From Chloroflexota bacterium (GTDB lineage Bacteria > Chloroflexota > Anaerolineae > Anaerolineales > Villigracilaceae): DNA of 5,309 bases. Of this stretch, positions 1-5,309 are shown one piece after another. Position 1 is the first letter of the stretch. Every line of letters begins with the position of its first letter. The notes under the pieces were generated by a model, which searched no databases, was not told the origin of the DNA, and was given only the letters and a program-made list of their open reading frames with translations. The stretch covers positions 1 through 5,309 of the forward strand of contig JACPVB010000282.1 in NCBI GenBank assembly GCA_016191985.1, written 5' to 3'. A program made the translations under genes and the position numbers.

Positions 1-1164
1 AATCTCCTCACGCAGGCGGGCAACCGTCAGCGAGATGGGAAGCGTTTTGTTGCCGATCCAATGGATGGCTTCAGTAGAGGCGGTGGTGAGCGCTTCAAAG
101 ACTTTGTTTCGTAAAATTTCGTTGTGCGCTTCCTTGAGTTCGTCGATCAAATAGGCGTTGTTGATCGCAACCGCGAGATGCTCGGCCATGGTCAACAAGG
201 TGGTGATGTCATCTTCGCTGAACGCGCGTTCTTCGGAGCTTTGAATGGTCACTGCGCCCAGTGCCTTGCCGCCGTAAATGAGGGGAAGTGCCATCTCGGA
301 ACGGGTATGTGGCAGATGTGGATTCTTGAAATGCACACGCTCTTCACCGACATCAAGGGCAATACGCGCCTCCCCCATTGCGATACATGCGCCGATCATC
401 GAATCCGTGCCGATTTTTAATTTATGACCATCCGCCACCATGGCCTTGCCCGCCTTGCCATATCCAGAGCGCAGGACAGCATACTCGCCCTTTTCATCCA
501 AAAGGAAAACGCCCGCGTAATATAAGCCGTAGGATTCGCAAATGATGTTGACGGTCTGCGGGAGGAGCTTTTCCAGATCGAGAATGGATGTGACTTCCTT
601 GCCCACACGGTTTGCGGCTTTGAGCAAACGCGAGCGGCGTTCGGCCTGGCGATGCAAGTTGGAGTTCTGAATAGCAATCGCGAGCTGGTCTGCCATCGTT
701 TGCAAGGCGGCGATGTCTTCATCGTGGAAGGCGGCCTCCTCGGTGGATTGCACCGTCAACGCGCCGATGACATCATCCCCCACAATCAACGGAAGCGCCA
801 TTTCAGAACGAGTCTCTGGGAGGTGGGGATTCTCGAAGAAAACCGCCTCATGCCCAACATCCAGAGCGATGCGCCCTTGACGATTTGCAATCGAAGCGCC
901 GATCATCGAATTCCCACCCACAGCGAGTTTATGTCCCTCGGTAATCATGGCCTTTCCCGCTTCGCCGCGGCCTGCGCGCAGCACGGCATATTGTTTTTTA
1001 TCGTCGAGCAAAAACACGCCCGCGTAATAAAAACCAAATTCATCGCAGATGATGTCCACGGTGCGTTGGAATAATTCATACGGGTCAAGGATGGTGGTGA
1101 TGTTCTTGGCGGCGCGCGCGGCGGCTTTCAATAAAGTAGCGTGTCGGTGAATATCGTTTGTCAT
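1..1164 (-). CDS. Tandem GAF-GAF sensor protein, probable histidine kinase (C-terminus beyond left edge)
   Basis: The frame is open from ATG 1164 to the window edge (388 codons, no stop), so the C-terminus is missing. Two GAF domains lie at about residues 14-170 and 180-340. Hand alignment of the two is gap-free with roughly 60% identity; both contain TRSEMALPL, SMIGA and YYAGVFLLD. GAF domains are cytosolic ligand- or redox-sensing modules. After GAF2 a helix (EAHNEILRNKVFEAL) leads to TEAIHWIGNKTLPI with His368. The same motif begins the kinase dimerisation domain of the REC-GAF-kinase at 1809-3698, so a HATPase domain is expected beyond the edge; that is inference. No transmembrane segment or signal peptide is seen. 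The start is supported by AAGGAA six bases upstream. It lies downstream of a receiver-only regulator, a possible partner, across a 175-bp repeat-bearing spacer. If the missing end lacks a HATPase domain, this is a GAF sensor with a non-catalytic remnant. Confidence 0.9.
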   Translation of the reverse strand, partial: MTNDIHRHATLLKAAARAAKNITTILDPYELFQRTVDIICDEFGFYYAGVFLLDDKKQYAVLRAGRGEAGKAMITEGHKLAVGGNSMIGASIANRQGRIALDVGHEAVFFENPHLPETRSEMALPLIVGDDVIGALTVQSTEEAAFHDEDIAALQTMADQLAIAIQNSNLHRQAERRSRLLKAANRVGKEVTSILDLEKLLPQTVNIICESYGLYYAGVFLLDEKGEYAVLRSGYGKAGKAMVADGHKLKIGTDSMIGACIAMGEARIALDVGEERVHFKNPHLPHTRSEMALPLIYGGKALGAVTIQSSEERAFSEDDITTLLTMAEHLAVAINNAYLIDELKEAHNEILRNKVFEALTTASTEAIHWIGNKTLPISLTVARLREEI

Positions 1165-1170
1165 AATAAT

Positions 1171-1176
1171 TTCCTT
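1171..1176 (-). promoter_or_regulatory. Ribosome binding site of the GAF-GAF gene
   Basis: The minus strand reads AAGGAA, six bases before ATG 1164, inside an A-rich stretch. No in-frame ATG, GTG or TTG appears in the roughly 95 bases upstream that I read, so this site fixes the start. Confidence 0.65.
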
Positions 1177-1190
1177 TTTTTCATTACATT

Positions 1191-1328
1191 GGTGGTCGAG
1201 TAGTTCCGAGCCGCTCTTCCCTGCACCGAACGCAGGGCGGTGTGGCGAGGAATGTATCGAGACCACATGGTTTCAATAATGTGATGGTCTCGGTACGAGC
1301 GGGAAAAACGCCCGCTCTACTCGACCAT
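1191..1328. repeat. Composite REP-like palindromic element in the spacer between the regulator and the GAF-GAF gene
   Basis: The outer ends form an 11-bp perfect inverted repeat, TGGTCGAGTAG (1193-1203) and CTACTCGACCA (1317-1327). An inner pair, GTATCGAGACCA (1254-1265) and TGGTCTCGGTAC (1285-1296), matches at 11 of 12. The element therefore reads as two units, about 1191-1266 and 1284-1328, facing each other around an AT-rich centre. Each unit has its own hairpin: CCCTGC/GCAGGG (1219-1224, 1232-1237) and GAGCGGG/CCCGCTC (1297-1303, 1311-1317). Units bounded by TGGTCTCGRTAC and TACTCGACCA look like REP-type intergenic palindromes of high-GC bacteria; that comparison is from memory. No ORF of note is seen in the 175-bp spacer. 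The element may fold in the transcript and alter the level of the downstream gene. Confidence 0.7.
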
Positions 1329-1339
1329 CGGAGTTTTAT

Positions 1340-1720
1340 CTATCCCAATATCTTCTGGATCAACTCCACCAGTCCCTGCTCGCGGCCTTTGACGAAGAAC
1401 GCGCTCGCGCCGTGCGAGACGGCGTCCTTTGCGCGGCTGACTTCATCGTAGGCGGTCAGGATGATGACAGGCAGGTCGGCTTTCTTCTTTTTCAAATCAT
1501 CGAGCAAGTCGAAGCCTGCGCCTGTTTTGGGTGTGCCGTCGAAACTCGGCATGTTCAAATCCAACACGGCAATGTTGACCTCGTCCGCGTTTTGCGAAAA
1601 AACCTCGCTTCCGCTCTGGCAATCGGACGCAGTCAACACATCGAAGCCCGCGCGCAATAAGGTCTTCTCCAAACTGCGCTGGATCAACTTCTCATCGTCC
1701 ACTAAAAGTACGGTTGTCAT
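1340..1720 (-). CDS. Single-domain response regulator (CheY-like receiver)
   Basis: The 126-residue protein is a receiver domain only. Acidic residues Asp8 and Asp9 (LLVDDE) would bind Mg2+, Asp54 (AVLDLNMP) is the phosphoacceptor, Thr89 (ILTAYD) is the switch residue and Lys111 (FFVKG) the conserved lysine. All expected catalytic positions are present. The lysine is followed by Gly where most receivers have Pro. The loop after Asp54 is longer than usual, with about seven extra residues (around TPKTGAG, 63-69) before helix alpha3. There is no output domain, so it probably acts by protein contact or as a shuttle in a phosphorelay. It sits between two sensor-kinase genes on the same strand, 88 bases after the REC-GAF kinase, which suggests a shared pathway. 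The start at ATG 1720 is fixed by GGAGG four bases upstream. The cognate kinase cannot be decided from this window. Confidence 0.95.
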   Translation of the reverse strand: MTTVLLVDDEKLIQRSLEKTLLRAGFDVLTASDCQSGSEVFSQNADEVNIAVLDLNMPSFDGTPKTGAGFDLLDDLKKKKADLPVIILTAYDEVSRAKDAVSHGASAFFVKGREQGLVELIQKILG

Positions 1721-1724
1721 GTAA

Positions 1725-1729
1725 CCTCC
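1725..1729 (-). promoter_or_regulatory. Strong Shine-Dalgarno of the receiver gene
   Basis: The minus strand reads GGAGG then TTAC before ATG 1720. This perfect anti-SD match lets the regulator be translated independently of the upstream kinase. Confidence 0.8.
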
Positions 1730-1744
1730 AAAATTATTATTAGC

Positions 1745-1798
1745 GGAGTGCGGACTTTAGTCCGCCACAACCTATAGGCAGACTAAAGTCTGCACTCC
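1745..1798. repeat. Inverted repeat with self-palindromic arms (REP/BIME-like)
   Basis: The 22-base arms 1745-1766 and 1777-1798 are inverted copies of each other with 20 of 22 matches, separated by 10 bases. Each arm is also a hairpin by itself: GCGGACT-TT-AGTCCGC (1750-1756/1759-1765) and GCAGACT-AA-AGTCTGC (1778-1784/1787-1793). The structure can therefore fold as one long stem or two short ones. It occupies most of the 88-base gap between the REC-GAF kinase and the receiver gene. No U-tract follows on the minus strand, so it is not a classic intrinsic terminator. An mRNA-stabilising or attenuating role, or a mobile palindrome, is possible. Confidence 0.8.
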
Positions 1799-1808
1799 AC
1801 CATTAAAT

Positions 1809-3698
1809 TTATTTCTCCACAGGCAGGCGCACAAAAAAAGTCGCACCCTTGCCTGCTTCACTTTCCAAGCTAATCTTTCCACCGTGCTGGTTCACAATCT
1901 GCATCACGGAGGAAAGCCCAAGCCCCGTGCCGCCGCTGCCGCCTTTGGTCGTAAAAAATGAAACCCAAATCTTTTCCTGAATCTCTTTCGGGATGCCAGG
2001 GCCGTTATCTTTGATCGTCACCAAAACAAAATTCGGGTCGGCATCGCGGCGGCCATGCACAAAAATCTTCGGCGCGGAAGTCGTCCCCATGGCCTCCCAC
2101 GCATTTTTTATTAAATTATTAAAGACCTGCTCGATCTGCCTCGCATCCACATGCGCGGCGGGCATATCGTCCGTCCAAGTCAACTCCACCACGCCTTCAG
2201 GCAGGCCCATATTTTCAACCGTGTTTGAAATCATTTCACGCAGCGAAACCGCCTCATCGTTGCGTTGACGCGCAGGCCCAATCAAACCTTCCTTGATATT
2301 GAGAATCGTCACCGCGCTATTCTCGGCGATGTCCAAATCTTCCATTAAAGATTCGACGCTTACCAACGCCTGCAAACGATTCGCCTTCATGGCAGACATC
2401 TCCGCGAGGACTTTGTCCAGGTCAATGCCCAGCGCGTCCGCCTCTTCCCTGACCGTTTGAACTGCAGCTCGTAAAGAATCATTTTCCAACGCTGATTCAT
2501 TAACTTGCCCAACAAGAGCCAGCAGGTATTGCATATCCTCGCGCACCCGTTTGACACTGCCCGGGATCGGCGCGGCCTTGTTCCCTACCCAGTGGATGGC
2601 TTCGCCCGTAGCTGTGGCGATGGCTTCGAATGTCTTCGTTCGTAAAATTTCAGCGTTCGCGTTTTCAAGTTTATTCATCAACTGCGCGTTGTTGATGGCA
2701 ATCGCCACCTGTTCGGACATGGCTTGCAGGGAATTGATATCATCCTCTGAGAATGCGTTCAACTGGTCGCTTTGCACGGTCAACGCGCCAAGCGCAACAG
2801 CATCCACTACAAGGGGCAGCGCCATTTCAGAGCGGGTATTCAGCAAAAATGGATTCTTAAAGCGCGACTCCTCACCCTCCGCATCCAGCGCGATCTTGGC
2901 CTCCTGGCTTAAGATGGCCGACCCGATCATGGACTTTTCATCCACGGGCAGGCGGTAATTCTCTGCCATCATTTTGCGTCCTGCTTCCGCATAGCCTGCC
3001 CGCAGCACCGCCCATTGACGATCTTCCGAAACGAGAAAGATTCCTGAATAATAAAAGTGGAACTCACTGCAAATAATGTTGACGGTGTGCTTCAACAACT
3101 CGTTCATATCCAAAATGGACGTAACCATCTGCCCGACGCGCGCGGCAGTTTCCAAAAGTCTATGCCTGCGCTCAAGCATGGAGAACATGCGCTCATTTTG
3201 CTGAAGCAGATGTTTGTTTTTTTCCAGCGCACTGCTCAATTGGCGGATATTGCCTTCGAGCCGTTCCACCAACTCCTGTTGATAGGCTTGCAGGTGGATT
3301 TCGGCATGTTCCAGCTTCTCCACCCTGCCATGCAAATACGCATCCACCAGGTCTTCAAAGTCATCGTCAATCGGCTTGGAGATGAATCCCACCGCCCCCG
3401 CCGCAAGCGCACGTTCCCGCGCCCCGGGCGATGTATCCGCGGAGACGATGACGATGGGTGTATTCGGCAGCATCTTCTTCAAACGAGTGGCCGCTTCACT
3501 GCCCGTCATATACGGGAGGTTATGGTCGAGCAAAATCAAATTGGGGTTTGTCTCTTCGGCAAGCTGTAACCCATTCAACGGGTCAGCCGCTTCGAGCACC
3601 ACATACTTATCCGAAAGCAAGCGCCGCACCAGCGCGCGGGATTCGTCGCTGTCTTCGATGTAAAGCACCTGGGGGAGTTTGCGTGGGTCGGAGGTCAT
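1809..3698 (-). CDS. Hybrid sensor histidine kinase, REC-coiled coil-GAF-HisKA-like-HATPase
   Basis: The 629-residue protein has four parts. Residues 8-120 are a receiver with acidic Glu15/Asp16, phosphoacceptor Asp58 (LILLDHN), Ser86 and Lys108 (FISKP). Residues 125-180 form a charged, leucine-rich coiled coil. Residues 185-342 are a GAF domain. A kinase core follows, with candidate phosphohistidine His369 in EAIHWVGNKAAPI, N-box Asn532 (NNLIKNAWEAM), G1 box DNGPGI (564-569), F-box FFTT (581-584) and G2 box GGTGLGLS (589-596). The HATPase boxes are complete, so kinase activity is expected. The H-box lacks the usual HExRTPL but keeps His-x3-Asn, as in NtrB-like kinases (HExxNPL). The His-to-N-box distance, 163 residues, is long. 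No membrane segment is seen, so it is cytosolic. An N-terminal receiver suggests control by another kinase. ATG 3698 is the only plausible start, because an in-frame TAG lies upstream; the leader is pyrimidine-rich with no Shine-Dalgarno. The gene begins 97 bases after the ABC-cNMP gene. Confidence 0.95.
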   Translation of the reverse strand: MTSDPRKLPQVLYIEDSDESRALVRRLLSDKYVVLEAADPLNGLQLAEETNPNLILLDHNLPYMTGSEAATRLKKMLPNTPIVIVSADTSPGARERALAAGAVGFISKPIDDDFEDLVDAYLHGRVEKLEHAEIHLQAYQQELVERLEGNIRQLSSALEKNKHLLQQNERMFSMLERRHRLLETAARVGQMVTSILDMNELLKHTVNIICSEFHFYYSGIFLVSEDRQWAVLRAGYAEAGRKMMAENYRLPVDEKSMIGSAILSQEAKIALDAEGEESRFKNPFLLNTRSEMALPLVVDAVALGALTVQSDQLNAFSEDDINSLQAMSEQVAIAINNAQLMNKLENANAEILRTKTFEAIATATGEAIHWVGNKAAPIPGSVKRVREDMQYLLALVGQVNESALENDSLRAAVQTVREEADALGIDLDKVLAEMSAMKANRLQALVSVESLMEDLDIAENSAVTILNIKEGLIGPARQRNDEAVSLREMISNTVENMGLPEGVVELTWTDDMPAAHVDARQIEQVFNNLIKNAWEAMGTTSAPKIFVHGRRDADPNFVLVTIKDNGPGIPKEIQEKIWVSFFTTKGGSGGTGLGLSSVMQIVNQHGGKISLESEAGKGATFFVRLPVEK

Positions 3699-3722
3699 GA
3701 GGGAAAGGATGAAGAAGGAAGG

Positions 3723-3743
3723 AGGAAAGAGGAAAGAGGAAAG
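3723..3743. repeat. 7-bp tandem repeat AGGAAAG, three perfect copies, in a purine tract
   Basis: The plus strand has three exact units at 3723-3729, 3730-3736 and 3737-3743, continuing a purine run from 3699. On the coding strand this is a C/T-rich leader just upstream of the kinase start at 3698, which explains the lack of a Shine-Dalgarno there. Confidence 0.85.
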
Positions 3744-3744
3744 A

Positions 3745-3765
3745 TTCGTGTTGCGTGTTCCGTGT
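3745..3765. repeat. 7-bp tandem repeat TKCGTGT-like, three imperfect copies
   Basis: Units TTCGTGT, TGCGTGT and TCCGTGT differ only at the second base. They abut both neighbouring repeat tracts and share two bases with the 8-bp repeat. Confidence 0.75.
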
Positions 3766-3803
3766 CTACCTATCTACTTGTCTACCTGTTTACCTGTCTA
3801 CTT
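3764..3803. repeat. 8-bp tandem repeat, five copies, running into the stop codon of the ABC-cNMP gene
   Basis: The units on the plus strand are GTCTACCT, ATCTACTT, GTCTACCT, GTTTACCT and GTCTACTT. The last unit contains the TAG stop (3798-3800) and the Lys389 codon of the upstream gene, so the repeat defines that gene's exact end. Confidence 0.9.
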
Positions 3804-4967
3804 TTGCACTTGCCTATAATCTGCAACGCGGTGCTTCTCCAGCCGCTTCTGCACGGTCTTCGCCACGGCTTCGGCAGTGATCGGGGATTCGTTCATCACG
3901 CGCACAAAGTCTGCACGGGGCAAGGCCAGCACTTCCACGGGTTTGCTTCCCGCCCGCACATTCGCAATGGACTTTCCACCACGCAGCAGTTCCATTTCAC
4001 CGAAGAATTCGCCATCATTCAGGCGTGAAATGACGTTCCCATTTTTTCCTTCGGTACGCCTCTTATTTTGAAGGATCACCTCCACCTCGCCACTGCGGAT
4101 CATGAAGAAATAATCCACAGATTCGTCCCGTGAAATGATGGTCTCGTGCGGCTGGTAAAAACGTTCCTCCACCAGTTTTGTAAATTCCAGCATGTGACGG
4201 TGCCTTAACTGCGGCAATGACCTTGCGATGGTTTCATCAATCAATTCGCCATCGGAAAGGATGATATTGCGGTGTGTGCGCGACGTGAGGGACGGGTCGT
4301 GCGTGACCATGACGATGGTCTTGCCCTGTTCTACAAAATGCTGGAACAAGCCAATAATCGTATCTGCGGATTTGGTATCGAGGTTGCCTGTCGGTTCGTC
4401 GGCGATGAGCAGGGGTGGGTCACAGGCCATGGCACGCGCAATCGCCGCCAGTTGCTGCTGGCCCGTGGAAACCAGCACGGGCAATTTATTTGCAAATTTT
4501 TCCAAACCCACCAGTTTCAACAATTCCATCGCACGCTGTGGGCGTTCGTCGAAATCGTACATGTCCACATAATCCATCGGGAGCATCACGTTTTCGAGCA
4601 ATGTGAGCATGGGCAATAATTGAAAGAACTGGAAGACAATACCTAAATTTCTGCCGCGCCATTTCGAGCGTTGACTTTCCGTGACGCCTGTATAAATATC
4701 CGTGCCATTGACAACGACCTGCCCCTCGCTGGGATGGTCAATGCCTGTGACCATGTTCAGCAGTGTGGATTTGCCGCTGCCCGATTTGCCAACGATGGAT
4801 ACGAAATCGCCGCGTTTGATGGTTAAGTCCACGCCTTTGAGGACAGTGAACTCGCCCGCCGCGTTGGAGAAGCGTTTGACGACGCCATGTAGTTGGATCA
4901 TGGCGTCAGCGGAGGAAGATGCCCTTCGGACGGAGTCAACTGTCCGCGAAGCGAGAGGCGATTTCAT
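3798..4967 (-). CDS. ABC transporter ATPase (LolD/MacB type) fused to a cyclic-nucleotide-binding-like domain
   Basis: The protein has 389 residues. Residues 23-248 are an ABC ATPase: Walker A GKSGSGKST (60-68), Q-loop Gln113 (VFQFFQLLPML), signature VSTGQ (166-170), Walker B LLIADE (186-191), D-loop NLD and H-loop His223 (MVTHD). The EPTGNLD form is typical of LolD/MacB/FtsE ATPases, which drive lipoprotein, macrolide or cell-division permeases. Residues 255-375 resemble a CRP/PKA-type cNMP-binding fold, with the cassette FFGEMELL...SIANV (321-337). LolD-type ATPases are usually about 230 residues, so the C-terminal domain is an addition. The signature deviates from LSGGQ and the cassette lacks its usual Arg. 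The start ATG 4967 has GGAGG eight bases upstream and overlaps the previous gene's stop (ATGA), indicating translational coupling. Met23 would give a conventional ATPase start but has no Shine-Dalgarno; the extra 22 residues are Ser/Arg-rich. No permease is visible here. Confidence 0.93.
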   Translation of the reverse strand: MKSPLASRTVDSVRRASSSADAMIQLHGVVKRFSNAAGEFTVLKGVDLTIKRGDFVSIVGKSGSGKSTLLNMVTGIDHPSEGQVVVNGTDIYTGVTESQRSKWRGRNLGIVFQFFQLLPMLTLLENVMLPMDYVDMYDFDERPQRAMELLKLVGLEKFANKLPVLVSTGQQQLAAIARAMACDPPLLIADEPTGNLDTKSADTIIGLFQHFVEQGKTIVMVTHDPSLTSRTHRNIILSDGELIDETIARSLPQLRHRHMLEFTKLVEERFYQPHETIISRDESVDYFFMIRSGEVEVILQNKRRTEGKNGNVISRLNDGEFFGEMELLRGGKSIANVRAGSKPVEVLALPRADFVRVMNESPITAEAVAKTVQKRLEKHRVADYRQVQK

Positions 4968-5309
4968 TTCTTGCGCCTCCGAATCGTTTTATCCATTTTT
5001 TCGGCAGAGTCAATTTCATCCACCAATTCCCCATCCGCAATTTTGAGGCTGCGTGAAAAGCGGCTCGTCAGGCCAGAGTCGTGCGTGACCATGACAATGG
5101 TCTTGCCCTGATCGGTGACGAGATGCTCGAAAACCTCAAAGATGTGATCGGCGGTAACGGAATCAAGACTGCCCGTCGGCTCATCCGCAACGAGGATGGA
5201 TGGATCGTTGGCGAGCGCGCGCGCAATGGCAACGCGCTGCTGCTGTCCGCCAGAAATGAAAGCGGGCAGTTTGTTGGCGTGTTCCTCCAGCTCAACGAGT
5301 TGAAGCAAC
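4964..5309 (-). CDS. ABC transporter ATPase, LolD/MacB type (C-terminal part; start beyond right edge)
   Basis: About 115 codons of the C-terminal half are present. Visible are a canonical signature ISGGQQQRVAIARAL, Walker B ILVADEPTG, D-loop SLDS and H-loop MVTHD. Walker A and the Q-loop lie beyond the edge. The frame is open to the last base; a TTG at 5306-5308 falls inside the domain and is not a true start. This stretch aligns well with the following ATPase (both have EANKL-like helices, KTIVMVTHD and DGEL(V/I)DE), so the two arose by duplication. The protein ends shortly after the ATPase fold in a basic tail, RRRKK, whose codons also provide the Shine-Dalgarno of the next gene; there is no cNMP-like domain. 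The 4-bp overlap implies co-translation, and a heterodimeric ATPase pair is plausible. Confidence 0.93.
   Translation of the reverse strand, partial: LLQLVELEEHANKLPAFISGGQQQRVAIARALANDPSILVADEPTGSLDSVTADHIFEVFEHLVTDQGKTIVMVTHDSGLTSRFSRSLKIADGELVDEIDSAEKMDKTIRRRKK
4976..4980 (-). promoter_or_regulatory. Shine-Dalgarno of the ABC-cNMP gene, inside the upstream ATPase gene
   Basis: The minus strand reads GGAGG, eight bases before ATG 4967, within the last codons of the preceding ATPase. Together with the ATGA overlap it decides the 4967 start over the internal Met23. Confidence 0.8.

Noticed and set aside
417..722. Minus-strand open frame of 101 codons
   Set aside because: It is an out-of-frame reading of the GAF2 coding region; the true frame runs uninterrupted from 1164 to the left edge.
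652..1074. Plus-strand open frame of 140 codons
   Set aside because: It is antisense to GAF1 of the minus-strand sensor and only reflects that gene's codon use.
1297..1317. Possible intrinsic terminator after the receiver gene
   Set aside because: The GC hairpin has its T-run in the loop on the coding strand and no U-tract after the stem, so it does not fit the terminator pattern.
1730..1742. TAATAAT as a -10 promoter box for the receiver gene
   Set aside because: No -35-like hexamer lies at a usual distance on the minus strand; the nearest, TTGTGG, is too far away.
1745..1798. Possible terminator after the REC-GAF kinase
   Set aside because: The stem is strong but the bases that follow on the minus strand are GCTAATAATAATTTTGGAGG, without a U-tract at the stem base.
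3057..3569. Plus-strand open frame of 170 codons
   Set aside because: It lies antisense inside the REC-GAF kinase, whose domains are unmistakable; the translation shows no recognisable motif.
3699..3803. CRISPR array in the tandem-repeat spacer
   Set aside because: Repeat units are 7-8 bases, directly abutting and without unique spacers.
4899..4901. Met23 as the start of the ABC-cNMP protein
   Set aside because: It would give a conventional ATPase N-terminus, but its upstream sequence has no Shine-Dalgarno, whereas ATG 4967 has GGAGG and an ATGA overlap.

Overview
The window is a densely coded bacterial segment with GC slightly above half by eye. Every recognisable gene lies on the minus strand, so transcription runs from high to low coordinates. 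The content suggests a free-living bacterium rich in GAF-domain sensor kinases. Long mosaic kinases combined with spacers built of short tandem and inverted repeats fit Chloroflexota (Anaerolineae-like). That placement is inference from style; there is no rRNA or marker gene in the window.

Layout in the direction of transcription: (1) the C-terminal part of a LolD/MacB-type ABC ATPase, running off the right edge (4964-5309). (2) A second ATPase of the same family fused to a C-terminal cyclic-nucleotide-binding-like domain (3798-4967), overlapping gene 1 by ATGA and preceded by a perfect GGAGG. (3) A spacer made almost entirely of three different short tandem repeats (about 3699-3803). (4) A REC-coiled coil-GAF-histidine kinase of 629 residues (1809-3698). 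(5) A spacer with a 22-bp-arm inverted repeat (1745-1798). (6) A single-domain CheY-like response regulator (1340-1720). (7) A 175-bp spacer with a composite REP-like palindromic element (about 1191-1328). (8) A tandem GAF-GAF protein (1164 down to the left edge), truncated just after a histidine-kinase H-box-like motif.

How they may work together: the two ATPases probably power a MacB/LolCDE-like or FtsX-like exporter whose permease lies outside the window. The two kinases are close paralogues: all three GAF domains here are obviously related, and both kinases carry the same unusual HW(V/I)GNK H-box. With the receiver-only regulator they could form a phosphorelay, but no output domain (DNA binding, cyclic-di-GMP turnover) is visible. 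The most unusual points are the degenerate signature motif (VSTGQ) in the ATPase fused to the cNMP-like domain, the loss of the canonical ligand-binding arginine in that domain, and the repeat-built spacers between all genes except the ATPase pair.
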